Below are positions 9,139 through 17,154 of a stretch of DNA of 48,189 nucleotides, in pieces (position 1 is the first letter of the stretch; every line of letters begins with the position of its first letter). This DNA is from Belliella filtrata (GTDB taxonomy: Bacteria > Bacteroidota > Bacteroidia > Cytophagales > Cyclobacteriaceae). The DNA is taken from assembly GCF_022549775.1 (NCBI RefSeq), contig NZ_JAKZGP010000041.1, positions 1 through 48,189 on the forward strand. The letters are read 5' to 3'. The position numbers were made by a program, and so were the translations under genes. Below the pieces are notes generated by a model. The model saw only the letters and a program-made list of their open reading frames with translations. It was not told the DNA's origin and searched no databases.

Positions 9139-9494
9139 GGTGTTGTTTTGGTTTGGTTGGATATAAATTTTGGAAACAGGAATGGAATTAAATCAGTAGC
9201 GACACCGAAGGTGGGTTGAAAAATTCTTTTAGAGTTTAGCAAAACGGTTTAAAGCAGTAAAAAGGCAACCATCAAATTGTAAATTATTATGGTTCAAAAA
9301 CTCGACTATTACTCTAAGAGGTATTACTGATTTTTTAAAACACATCTCTAATTTTTAACCTCTAAAAAAAAATGAACCTTTTCTGTTGTTTATTTAATTT
9401 TAAACCTAGGGTTAGGAGTCGAACTTAAGATCGTCTTTAATCAGAATGGAATTGAGAGAATAGATCAATATTATATAATTTTGTAAAAAAAAGC
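9139..9494. other. Gene-free stretch upstream of the mob operon
   Basis: No credible gene. It should contain the mob operon promoter and may contain oriT, but I see no long inverted repeat that would identify it. Only a short CACC-GAA-GGTG hairpin at about 9210-9220 stands out. Confidence 0.4.
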
Positions 9495-9782
9495 GTGCAA
9501 AAGCGGATCAATATATCAAAACTGTTTCCAAAACACTTATTTTGGGATATGGATACCGAAAGGTTATCTGTTAAGAAAGATAAGGATATTATTATTCCAA
9601 GGGCACTATTTGCAACCACAAAAAATAATTTTGAGGAAGATATCAAAAAATTGGAGAACCTTTACTCGCATGAAGTAATTGTCACTGTTTTAGAAAGTAC
9701 AAAAGAGCTTATTAGCAATGAAGTATGTGCCCTTGTGTCTGACCGTTACAATACTAAGCCATTTTTAAGGTATAACCTATGA
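9495..9782 (+). CDS. DUF6922-like antitoxin partner of AbiEii-type toxin
   Basis: The 95-residue protein contains LFPKHLFWDMDTERL, closely resembling the opening of DUF6922 proteins, which precede nucleotidyltransferase toxins in many Bacteroidota. The start is a GTG at 9495; there is no in-frame ATG between the upstream stop near 9453 and the conserved region. The stop TGA (9780-9782) overlaps the ATG of the toxin (9779-9781) as ATGA, the coupling typical of toxin-antitoxin pairs. It is predicted to neutralise the following toxin or repress the pair, by analogy with AbiEi/AbiEii. Confidence 0.7.
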   Translation: MQKRINISKLFPKHLFWDMDTERLSVKKDKDIIIPRALFATTKNNFEEDIKKLENLYSHEVIVTVLESTKELISNEVCALVSDRYNTKPFLRYNL

Positions 9783-10540
9783 TAAAAGCAGTATTATCTA
9801 TACTGTTTCACACCATAAAAGAGTTACTAAGCTTACAAAGTCTTTAAAACTTTTCTTTAGCTGGAGGTACAAATCTAGTTTTACGTTTCAACCATCGTGA
9901 ATCTATTGACATTGATCTGTTTTGTACAGAGATAATTGGATTTAAAGGCTTCATGCGTATTCGAAAAGAAGTTGAAAATCATTTTGAGGACCAAGCAATT
10001 AGTTTTATTGACCTTACCAACATTAATGACCAATTTACTTTTTTACGATTCTTCATCAAGAGCAATTCTGTAATAATCAAAGTGGACTTGATACAAAATA
10101 TGAAGTCAATAGATCCAATTGAGGAAATCGAAGGTGTCCGAGTGTATTCATTAAGAGATTTTGGTTTGTTTAAAATGCTGAGTGCTTCAAGTCGAACTGC
10201 CAAAAAAGACATTTATGATTTGTACTATATCACAGAACAAATCCCAATAATAGAATTGTATCAAACACTTTTAGAAAAGTATTCAAGGTTTAATGGAGAA
10301 AAAGATAGAAGTATCTTTGATTTAGACAAAGAAGAAAATGCCATTCATAATCCGTTATTATTATTAAGGTTCGATAATAATTATAAAGTAAGTAAAGATA
10401 AGATGATGCATTCTCATGATAACATCATCATTATGGAAAACTCAGTTTCTTGGAGGATGGCAAGTATTCATTGGAGGATGCAAATAAGAAGATTATGTTT
10501 ACACTTAAACATAGAATATCCATCTCCAAGAAAAAACTAA
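9779..10540 (+). pseudogene. AbiEii-type nucleotidyltransferase toxin broken by a stop codon
   Basis: From the ATG at 9779 the frame reads 22 codons and then meets TAA at 9845-9847. It continues in the same frame with the family's active-site region, NFSLAGGTNLVLRF and then ESIDIDLF, to a stop at 10538-10540. The rest is intact: a VDLI strand, YSLRDFGLFKMLSASSRTAKKD and YDLYYI, all typical of AbiEii/AbiGii proteins. A later start such as ATG 9953 would leave out the GG(T/S)...DxD nucleotidyltransferase motif. The toxin is therefore probably inactive unless the stop is suppressed or is a sequencing error. The AAA-to-TAA or CAA-to-TAA nature of the change points to a single recent mutation. Confidence 0.8.
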
Positions 10541-10903
10541 TTGATTTCTTAATCACTTTAAGGCCTAAATTCAAATAAAAAAAAGGCTTACGAGTTCCGA
10601 GTTAAAGACAAAACGGTGACTTCGGAATCCAGTTCAAGAGCGGAATGTCGTAAACAACCATACTGTTGCTGACTGAAAAAAGCAGCAGTTTCTAGCCTTT
10701 CGGCCTCTGATTTCACTATTTCCAAGCTTGTTACTTTTAACGGTTAAATTTGGGGTTTTAAATTGAAAAAAAAATCGATTCTTGAAACAACCGGGTTATA
10801 CAGGGTAATAGGGGAGTTTAAAAATGACTTTATTCAAAGAGACAAATCTGTTATTTCGCATCTCACCTTCTAAGTACACGTTTTATTTGAATATTGGTAT
10901 CCT
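10541..10903. other. Gene-free stretch between AbiEii and Fic
   Basis: No reading frame, repeat or terminator that I can support lies in these 363 bases. The two flanking genes converge here. Confidence 0.4.
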
Positions 10904-11965
10904 TCAAGGCGTTAATGCTTTGGTCAGATATGGGTTGATGTAATAATTGGGTTTGCTTACTTTTTTTATCAAGACCCCATCTTTGGCTAATTGATTGAGA
11001 TATCCCGCAGCGGTGGGACGACTGATGCGAAGGGCCTCTTGTAAATATTCTATTTTGGTGTAAGGATGATGGAAAAGGTGGTTGAGCAGATCCTGACTGT
11101 AAAATTTATAATTTTCTCGGAGGACATTTTTCAACACCATCATAGCTTTTTTTATTTCTTCCACTTTGTGCATGGTGCTTAGCGCAGTTTGTTCTACTCC
11201 TTGAATCATGTATAAAAGCCAATCTTCCCATTCCCCTGTTTTTCTAACTTCTTGCAAGTGCAGGTAGTATGCGTTTTTATTTTGTATAATAAAATGGCTG
11301 AGGTACAGTATGGGCAAGTCAAGTAAACCTTGTAGGACCAAGTAGAGGATATTGATGATTCTCCCTGTACGACCATTGCCATCATAAAATGGATGTATGC
11401 TTTCGAACTGAAAGTGAATAACTGCCATTTTGATAATGGGGTCTATCTCACTCATCGCAGGATCGTTGATAAACAGCTCTAAGTTCTGCATTAGCTTTAC
11501 AATCTCATCATATTCCTGTGGTGGTGTGTAGACCACTTCTCCCGTCTGCTGGTTTTTAAGTGCTGTTCCTGGTAGTTTTCGAAAACCTGCATTGTTCCCT
11601 TCCAATACAGTCTGTATTTCAATGATGTGATTGGAGGTAAGAATTCCATGTTTGGTGACAATGTCAAAACCTCTTTTAAGGGCTGATATATAGTTTTTTA
11701 CTTCTTTGGCTTGTGGGGAAACATCGTAATCAGGACCAAGTGAAGAGCGGTAGAGTTCATCATGTGTAGTTACTATATTTTCCACCTCCGAACTGTCTTT
11801 AGCCTCTTGTATGGATAATGAATTGATCAATATATCCTGCCTTGGAATACTTCGAGCTACTCCTTTGAGCTCTGCCAGTGCACGATGTGCTTGATTCAGG
11901 GCTTTGAGTACTTGTTTGGTTTCAAGTTCTTTGCTGTAAGGAAGTAATGTAGGTTGCCAAGTCAT
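10904..11965 (-). CDS. Class II Fic family protein (putative AMP transferase)
   Basis: The 353-residue protein has the full Fic layout. An N-terminal Fic_N region (~1-85) holds the inhibitory motif S-x3-E-N at 58-63 (SSEVEN), which marks class II Fic proteins. The Fic core has HPFYDGNGRTGR at 191-202, matching HPFx(D/E)GNGRxxR exactly. A C-terminal winged-helix segment (KIEYLQEALRISRPTAAGYL, ~315-335) completes it. Fic enzymes usually attach AMP to a Thr, Ser or Tyr of a target; in class II the inhibitory helix in the same chain restrains them, so no separate antitoxin is expected. The gene is monocistronic. The target cannot be told from sequence. Confidence 0.93.
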   Translation of the reverse strand: MTWQPTLLPYSKELETKQVLKALNQAHRALAELKGVARSIPRQDILINSLSIQEAKDSSEVENIVTTHDELYRSSLGPDYDVSPQAKEVKNYISALKRGFDIVTKHGILTSNHIIEIQTVLEGNNAGFRKLPGTALKNQQTGEVVYTPPQEYDEIVKLMQNLELFINDPAMSEIDPIIKMAVIHFQFESIHPFYDGNGRTGRIINILYLVLQGLLDLPILYLSHFIIQNKNAYYLHLQEVRKTGEWEDWLLYMIQGVEQTALSTMHKVEEIKKAMMVLKNVLRENYKFYSQDLLNHLFHHPYTKIEYLQEALRISRPTAAGYLNQLAKDGVLIKKVSKPNYYINPYLTKALTP

Positions 11966-12116
11966 GGGTATCGTAAAGATTTTTTATTTTTCTTTATCTT
12001 GTGAAATGCTAATGTAAAGAAAATTTAAATTCTTTTACATTGCATTGGCTAGATATTAAGAATTTCTCGTTTTTTTTATTTTAGTAACCATTAATTGCTT
12101 GAAGTAAATGATATTC

Positions 12117-12145
12117 TGAGCCGATTAAAAGATTTAATCGGCTCA
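12117..12145. repeat. Perfect 13-bp hairpin
   Basis: TGAGCCGATTAAA and TTTAATCGGCTCA are exact inverse complements separated by the three bases AGA. There is no strong T tract on either side. It lies ~150 bp upstream of the fic start, so it could be a terminator for a lost gene, an operator or a recombination-related structure. Confidence 0.6.
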
Positions 12146-12314
12146 TGGTAATTTTGTTTTAACCGAAATCACTATCAATGTAATTTGAAGAAATTGCTTT
12201 TAATTTTTAACTATACTTTAATCAAACCTGTTGTATGGAAATATTGAAATAACCCAAAAACTCATGTGATAAGTTGGACGAATAGAGTTTTCGTTATAGA
12301 CAAGTAAGACGGGG

Positions 12315-12422
12315 TTTAGACGTGATTTAGATGAATATTTTTTATAAATTACTAAATATCAATGCTTAGTGATGATTTCAGAAACTGGTATTTAGTGGAT
12401 TTTAGACGAGATTTAGACATTT
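12315..12422. repeat. Pair of imperfect direct repeats, 86 bp apart
   Basis: TTTAGACGTGATTTAGA (12315-12331) recurs as TTTAGACGAGATTTAGA (12401-12417), with one mismatch in 17. They lie ahead of an excisionase-like remnant, a place where tyrosine recombinase arm sites or Xis sites occur. The role is inferred only. The rest of the 606-base stretch 11966-12571 has no gene. Confidence 0.45.
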
Positions 12423-12544
12423 TAAAATAAAAAATTGTTACTAAACAAGCACATTAAAATTACCCATATGTTATCATAGTGTGAATTCCATAACCTCAAT
12501 CTCTCCAAATTACCCAACCATCAAAACCTCCACATTTAACCAAG

Positions 12545-12830
12545 ATAGAACTGGTCACCAAAAATGATCTCGTGGAAATGAGCATACAACTATTGGAAGA
12601 TCTAGAAAGACTACTCAAGCCCAAGGAAAAAGAGCAAAAGGATTGGGTAAAGCGTGATGAAGTTCGAAGGATACTCAAAACTTCTCCAAAAGTTTTAAAG
12701 GACCTCAGGATAAGTAGGTTTATAAATCATATGAAAATCGGTGGATCTAAGCTATCAGACAAAGAAAGTTGAACCAAGGTTGCCTAGAGGTAATTCAAAT
12801 ATAAAAAACATTAATGTTAACAAATGCGCA
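12545..12830 (+). pseudogene. Remnant of an excisionase-like HTH protein
   Basis: One frame reads IELVTKNDLVEM..LLEDLERLLKP and then WVKRDEVRRILKTSPKVLKDL, ending near HMKIGGSKL. This is the layout of the small helix-turn-helix proteins common on Bacteroidota mobile elements. The usual ATG before the IELVTK segment is missing, although an internal ATG exists at 12572. After GGSKL the frame hits a stop at 12770-12772, while the next frame reads RQRKLNQ, close to the expected ending of the family. This suggests a one-base deletion near 12757. Probably inactive. Confidence 0.55.
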
Positions 12831-12887
12831 TTTCAATTGAAGTGTCGATGATTCTTGCAGAAAAAACCACCTTTTTTTAAAGTAATA

Positions 12888-13832
12888 CTATTCAAAGATT
12901 CGGCTATACCTCTCTTCCAGCAATCTCAAGTATGCTTGCTGCATATCTTCAGTAAGAAAAGAATTTAAGATCCTGTTAACACCTTTCTTTTTGAACTTTA
13001 GGAAACGTTTAAAAACACCTTCTATTTGCTTACCTGTTAACCCAAGATTCTGGCCATAGGAAATAAAATCGCTCCTTTTGAGCCTGCTCTTTTTTCCCCC
13101 CATAGAAAGTGCCAGTTCTTCTTTGTCTTCAGGGTTGGCAATGGATACGTTAAGCAAGTCATAAGCTGGTGCCAAATGCCAGCCTGATGGAGTTTCGATC
13201 AAGGAAAAATTCTTTAAGTGCATGTCATTATTTCCTGTAAGAAATGAAAACACAGTGATTTCGAATAATATCAATTTATCCAAGACTGTATTAGAAGCGT
13301 ATGCTCCGACAGCTTTCCCCACTTTCTCCATGGAGCTTTTGTATTTGTCAAAGGCTTCTATGATCTGGAACATGTCAATCATGTGAATCTTTTCCAAATT
13401 CTCTGTACGGTCTATTCGTTTGGTGATGTAGGAAAGCTCTCCAGATTGCAATCGGATCAAAGACGATGGAACTACAGGAATACCAAAATCTTCAGCCATT
13501 CGCATTGTTAGATGTTCATTGGCAGGCAATTCGGGAAATGCAGTAGTAGGAGGTTTAAGGATGTAATTGCCTCCCAATGCGCCCACAACAGTCAATCTTT
13601 GATCACTTTGTTCCTGCATTTCTTTGATTAAAGACATTGATAACTTGGGTTGAACACCAGGGACTGAAATAGAACGATCAATCACTAGCTTGGCTAGTGC
13701 TGTCATCTCTTCAATAGAATATGAAAGCAGTGGTACTTTCTGAGTCCCGAAAAACTCCGCAGCACACTTGCTGTGGAAGTCCTTTTCTTGTTCTCTCAAT
13801 GGTTTGTAACAGTAAAGACAATTATCCTTCAT
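12888..13832 (-). CDS. hipT: HipT-like serine/threonine kinase toxin (HipA C-terminal type)
   Basis: From the ATG at 13830-13832 the protein has 314 residues; an in-frame ATG at 13868 would add 12 residues that look unlike the family. It opens with a C-x2-C...H-x3-C cluster. It then has the Gly-rich loop DRSISVPGVQPKLS, whose SIS triplet matches the two regulatory serines of E. coli HipT; their position (~54-56) is close to Ser57/Ser59 there. An ATP-binding lysine lies in NYILKPP. The catalytic GNNDMHLKNFSL and the metal-binding Asp in PAYDLLN are all present. It lacks the N-subdomain found in one-piece HipA; that is the separate gene upstream, overlapping by 11 bp. HipT of E. coli O127 phosphorylates TrpS; the target here is unknown. 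Confidence 0.85.
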   Translation of the reverse strand: MKDNCLYCYKPLREQEKDFHSKCAAEFFGTQKVPLLSYSIEEMTALAKLVIDRSISVPGVQPKLSMSLIKEMQEQSDQRLTVVGALGGNYILKPPTTAFPELPANEHLTMRMAEDFGIPVVPSSLIRLQSGELSYITKRIDRTENLEKIHMIDMFQIIEAFDKYKSSMEKVGKAVGAYASNTVLDKLILFEITVFSFLTGNNDMHLKNFSLIETPSGWHLAPAYDLLNVSIANPEDKEELALSMGGKKSRLKRSDFISYGQNLGLTGKQIEGVFKRFLKFKKKGVNRILNSFLTEDMQQAYLRLLEERYSRIFE

Positions 13833-14160
13833 GATTATGGGTAACAGGTTTAACATGCACAGCTCCAATACAGTTTTGACAACAAGCTAATAACAATCCC
13901 ATACGGTCATTAGGGTTTAGCTTCCAGTTTTTTGAGGCAATGTCCAAAAGCCAACCTTCTGGGATCAGTCCATCAAAAAAAGGAAACAACCTATTACTCA
14001 CATAAGGTTTGTCAATCACCGGCATACTGAAGGTGATGAACTGATTGGGGAAGGACTGAATATATTGCTCAGTATATTGAAAAGTATATTCCCCATCATC
14101 CGTTTCAATAAGCATTCCTGCCAGAATATCTTTATAGTAAATCTCCGCCTGTCGCATCAT
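13822..14160 (-). CDS. hipS: HipS-like HipA N-terminal domain protein (probable antitoxin)
   Basis: The 112-residue protein corresponds to the N-terminal subdomain of HipA: a short beta-rich start (ILAGMLIETDDGEYTFQY) and the family block LFPFFDGLIPEGWLLDIA, followed by LLLACCQNCIGAV. In one-piece HipA this block precedes the kinase; here it is its own gene between hipB and hipT. It overlaps the hipB end by 29 bp and the hipT start by 11 bp. In the E. coli HipBST system the equivalent protein is the antitoxin that blocks the kinase, so the same role is inferred. Translation may start at either of two adjacent ATG codons. Confidence 0.83.
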   Translation of the reverse strand: MMRQAEIYYKDILAGMLIETDDGEYTFQYTEQYIQSFPNQFITFSMPVIDKPYVSNRLFPFFDGLIPEGWLLDIASKNWKLNPNDRMGLLLACCQNCIGAVHVKPVTHNHEG

Positions 14161-14362
14161 TGATCATTTTACTGTTTACTGGAGCCAGTTCATGTCCGAA
14201 CATTTGGAGCACCAAATTTACTTTATCGAGATTCAGGTTGGTCTTACCCTGTTCTATCTTTCTAATTACAGTCAAGGCAACACCGCAGCGATCTGCGAAT
14301 TCCTCTTGGGTCATTCCTGTTTCTTTTCTTCGTTCCTTAACAAAGGTTGAAAGTCTTTTCAT
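14132..14362 (-). CDS. hipB: HipB-like HTH regulator
   Basis: The 76-residue protein is a single Xre/Cro-type helix-turn-helix (MTQEEFADRCGVALTVIRKIEQGK at ~17-40; shown in two parts, MTQEEFADRCGV and ALTVIRKIEQGK), with a short hydrophobic tail as in HipB. It is the first gene of the hipB-hipS-hipT operon. Three copies of a TATAT-N8-(A/G)TATA site directly upstream are its predicted operators, so it should repress its own operon. Start ATG at 14360-14362. Confidence 0.88.
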   Translation of the reverse strand: MKRLSTFVKERRKETGMTQEEFADRCGVALTVIRKIEQGKTNLNLDKVNLVLQMFGHELAPVNSKMINDATGGDLL

Positions 14363-14460
14363 TATATGTATTTAAATATAATACAATTCAAAGGTATTGT
14401 TTTATATGCAAAAAAGTATAATTAAAGGAAAAATATTTATTCTATATGTATTTGAATATA
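14363..14460 (-). promoter_or_regulatory. hipBST promoter with three evenly spaced operators
   Basis: Three 18-bp sites fit TATAT-N8-(A/G)TATA: 14363-14380, 14403-14420 and 14443-14460. The outer two differ at one base. Each begins exactly 40 bp after the last, close to four DNA turns, so all would face one side of the helix. The spacing pattern 5-N8-5 equals that of the E. coli HipB operator (TATCC-N8-GGATA). A minus-strand TACCTTTG at 14389-14396 matches the Bacteroidota -7 consensus TAnnTTTG and lies between the first and second sites, so bound HipB would block it. No clear -33 box was seen. Confidence 0.75.
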
Positions 14461-14717
14461 AATTAATATTGAAGAAAGCATTGACGACTAAATCAATATT
14501 TAAGAAGTAATTTTCGCTACCAAGTTCCATGTTCAAATCTCTGAGTACTTACCACAGGTGCATGATAGATTTAGTGAGGAAAAAATATCATCATCTACAG
14601 CCCTTCCTATCATCCAAAGCTAGGCAGTGTAGTTCATTTTGCTTAAAAATAGGAGTTGGAAACAGCCTTTGAAATTCCTAATTATCAATTAAAACTATAT
14701 TGAAAAGCTTAGCGTAG

Positions 14718-14855
14718 GGTAGGAGACTTACTGTTAGATTGATAGATGCGTGTAAACTCATAGACAGAAGCCTGCTAGATCCTATCATTCTGACAGCATA
14801 AAGCTACTATTCATTTGCAGGTGAGGAGGTGATATACTTTTTTTTAGTGATCTGA
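14718..14855 (+). pseudogene. Decayed radC (JAB-domain) C-terminal fragment 1
   Basis: The frame reads GRRLTVRLIDACKLIDRSLL, then DPIILTA, a stop codon, then SYYSFAGEEVIYFFL. This matches the RadC C-terminus (D.RLT..L..AG.LLDI.LLDHLI....YYSFA..G). A stop also lies right upstream and the metal-binding HxH part is absent. It is clearly related to the second fragment at 23290-23505, including at the DNA level. The surrounding stretch 14461-15054 has no other gene I can support. Confidence 0.7.
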
Positions 14856-15054
14856 GAATTAGAAACTTGTTTCAACAAATTGATTTTAATTGTCCTCCAA
14901 AACACTTTATAATGCTTACCTATCTTGGTAGATTTTGAAATCTACAATTTTAGCGTAATGTTGGGTTTGTTTTAGAGGTTTGTGACCTAGCATATTTGAA
15001 ATAGAATCTAATTTTCGAATTTCAAACTTGTGAATGTTTATCTGCAGGCCCTAA

Positions 15055-16428
15055 TTACCTCCCTAAGAAATAATTCAATCCAACACCTATTTCCATGCCA
15101 TGAACTCGATTTTGTAAAATACCTTTGCCAGAAGCAGGGAACCAATAATGAGAACGCAGATACATTCCCATCCGCTGGGAAAGCAAGTAGTTTGTTCCTA
15201 TTCCAATTTTTAGATGACTGACTCCAAATTGATTGTTTTGAAGGGTTTCGAACCGATCATCTATCCCTAAACTTTCCTCAAATTCGTATTGAAAGTCCTG
15301 TTTGCGAAGTAAGTTACCAACCACACCAATACTACTTTCAAAACTAAAACCAGTATAATATAAGCTTCTCCAACGTAACTCAAGAGGGAAGAACCATTGA
15401 TGATTTGTGACATAGATTTCATCTAAACTGGTAATATCAGAAGGTCTGCCAGGTAATTGAGCCAAGGCAGTTTGGGGATAGTTAGCAATATCATCATCAT
15501 CAATTTCTCCCTTCATAGAATTTCTAATTGCTCCCGCATAGATTCCCCAACCATTTTCCCATTCTATTCCTAACTGGATTCCTTGAGTGCTTGATATATA
15601 ATAGTCAATATTTCTACTCACAGGCACAAGCAAGGACAAACCTGCTTCTACATTAAAAAAAGGCTTTTGCTTCGATTTATCATTGCTTTTATTAAGATTA
15701 CTGGTATCTCCTACGACCAATTCTTTATCAAGTTTCATTACAAAGTTCTCTTCGGAAGCAACGGAAGGAGCAGCAAGTACATTTGATGATTTGATTTTTG
15801 AGTTACTATTTTTCTTTACAGAAGTTGAATCTATAGCCACCCTATTTGAAGCATTTAATTGTTCACCATCTATTTGACCAACTTTCTCACGCTCAGCAAT
15901 TCCATGAGTGATTGGAGGTTGCTCATTGGGGACTTCCGTAAGTGCTGTAGCTAAATTTGAACCACTATTTTTTATGACGTCGTTTTTAAAACCTATTTGA
16001 ATTGGCTCACCGGTTTCTTGAATTTCATTGTTTACTATAAGGTTGCTTTGGTTATTGCTAGCTTCTTCCCGCAGAATTACTTTTTGGGATTCTTGGCTAA
16101 CAACAACGGTTTTGTAAACATATAATGTATCGATGATGTAAACAGTATCATGGTGAACAACTGTATCCATTTTGTTATCACTAATAATGACAGCCTCCTT
16201 GGAATTGTTAGCATCACTCTTCTCTTTTAAAGGGAATAAAAACCAGGCCAATAGAAAAAGTAATGTGCTATATGCATATGGCATAAACCAACGTCTCCAA
16301 AAAGGAACGATTGGCAATGCCGTATCAAGCATCGGCGCAAAAGCAGCCCAGGCGTCTTTTGAATAAGGTGTATGGACTTCTTCAAGCTTTTGCTTGATTT
16401 TTTTATCAAAGTTATTATCTCTGTCCAT
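15055..16428 (-). CDS. Membrane-anchored protein with C-terminal beta-barrel; possible anti-sigma partner
   Basis: The 457-residue protein has an unusual order. A cytoplasmic, anti-sigma-like N-terminus (residues 1-45, KKIKQKLEEVHTPYSKDAWAAF) precedes one membrane helix (~48-67). A long polar linker (~70-250) rich in Asn and Ser follows, then a region of ~200 residues with alternating strands ending in aromatic residues (IGVGLNYFLGR), typical of outer-membrane beta-barrels. It overlaps the ECF sigma gene by 14 bases, so the two are co-expressed. Placement and topology suggest it senses the envelope and controls the sigma factor. This is inference; no named anti-sigma motif is visible. It has no cleavable signal peptide. 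Confidence 0.7.
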   Translation of the reverse strand: MDRDNNFDKKIKQKLEEVHTPYSKDAWAAFAPMLDTALPIVPFWRRWFMPYAYSTLLFLLAWFLFPLKEKSDANNSKEAVIISDNKMDTVVHHDTVYIIDTLYVYKTVVVSQESQKVILREEASNNQSNLIVNNEIQETGEPIQIGFKNDVIKNSGSNLATALTEVPNEQPPITHGIAEREKVGQIDGEQLNASNRVAIDSTSVKKNSNSKIKSSNVLAAPSVASEENFVMKLDKELVVGDTSNLNKSNDKSKQKPFFNVEAGLSLLVPVSRNIDYYISSTQGIQLGIEWENGWGIYAGAIRNSMKGEIDDDDIANYPQTALAQLPGRPSDITSLDEIYVTNHQWFFPLELRWRSLYYTGFSFESSIGVVGNLLRKQDFQYEFEESLGIDDRFETLQNNQFGVSHLKIGIGTNYLLSQRMGMYLRSHYWFPASGKGILQNRVHGMEIGVGLNYFLGR

Positions 16429-16993
16429 GGTGATTCGTGTTTTTCTGTGATAATCCAGCGAGAGCCTGCTGTAGCTTTGCTCGGGCCTTTGCGTAATTTG
16501 ATTTAGACGTTCCTTCAGAAATCCCTAATTTTTCGGCAATCTCCTTGTGTGTATATTCCTCTACTGCGTACAAAGAGAACACCATGCGATAAGCTGGAGG
16601 AAGCTGCTGGACCAATCCTAATAATTCTTCAGCACTCAACTCATCAATTATATTAGCTTGATTAGCGTCTGGAAATTCTCTACCATCTAAATCCTGAAAA
16701 CGCTGTTCGTAAGCTTTAACTTTTCTAAAATGGTCAATTGCTGTATTAACCATGACTCTCCGTACCCATCCTCCAAAACTCAATTCAGGATCATAAGTGT
16801 GCAAATGTTGAAAAACCTTTAGCATTCCTTCATTGACCAGTGACTTGGCTTCTTCTAAATTAGAGGCATAGCGACGACACACATTCATGGCTAGGGAATA
16901 GCATGTGTGAAAAAGTTTCTGCTGCGCTTTCCTATCATTGGAAATGCATTGTCGGATGACTTCTTGAAGTTCGGAGGAATTTGGAAGATTCAT
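16415..16993 (-). CDS. ECF-type RNA polymerase sigma factor
   Basis: The 192-residue protein has sigma region 2 (~20-92, including EEAKSLVNEGMLKVFQHL and GGWVRRVMVNTAIDHFRK) and region 4 (~128-178, YTHKEIAEKLGISEGTSKSN as the helix-turn-helix), with no region 1 or 3, as in ECF factors. ATG 16991-16993 (MNLPNSS) is preferred; an upstream in-frame GTG at 16997-16999 adds two residues and would lie at the predicted transcription start. The downstream gene overlaps by 14 bases. The same candidate promoter motif lies before this gene and before the divergent gene at 17155, so autoregulation is likely. Confidence 0.92.
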   Translation of the reverse strand: MNLPNSSELQEVIRQCISNDRKAQQKLFHTCYSLAMNVCRRYASNLEEAKSLVNEGMLKVFQHLHTYDPELSFGGWVRRVMVNTAIDHFRKVKAYEQRFQDLDGREFPDANQANIIDELSAEELLGLVQQLPPAYRMVFSLYAVEEYTHKEIAEKLGISEGTSKSNYAKARAKLQQALAGLSQKNTNHHGQR

Positions 16994-17000
16994 TGTCACA

Positions 17001-17120
17001 GTATGACGAAGTGAGTGTTTAGCATGGTTGCCTTAAGTGTCTATTTTTGTAGAGACTCATTCAAAATATTTTTTTTTTTTTTTTATTTTCACAGGCAACC
17101 ATCTTTAAAGTCAAGACCGT
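17001..17120. promoter_or_regulatory. Divergent pair of matching ECF-type promoters
   Basis: AGGCAACC occurs on the minus strand (17033-17026) and on the plus strand (17093-17100). Each is followed after exactly 17 bases by CGT: CGTCATAC at 17008-17001 on the minus strand and CGTAATCC at 17118-17125 on the plus strand. An AAC-containing -35 and a CGT -10 at this spacing is the usual ECF promoter form. The shared core, with two more bases, makes a 10-bp perfect inverted repeat (ATGGTTGCCT...AGGCAACCAT). A run of about 16 T (17069-17084) lies between. The minus-strand promoter would give an almost leaderless sigma mRNA. Confidence 0.7.
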
Positions 17121-17154
17121 AATCCCTCCAAATTAAACCAAAACTTTCACAAAG

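Noticed and set aside
9405-9440. Sequence resembling the complement of a tRNA T-arm (GGAGTCGAACTT)
   Set aside because: No acceptor stem, anticodon arm or matching second copy could be found, so neither a tRNA nor an attachment site is claimed.
9953-10540. AbiEii protein starting at the internal ATG 9953 as a functional gene
   Set aside because: This start omits the nucleotidyltransferase motif, which lies in the same frame upstream, after the stop codon.
12496-12678. 60-codon minus-strand frame rich in Ser and Leu
   Set aside because: It is antisense to the HTH remnant and has no family resemblance.
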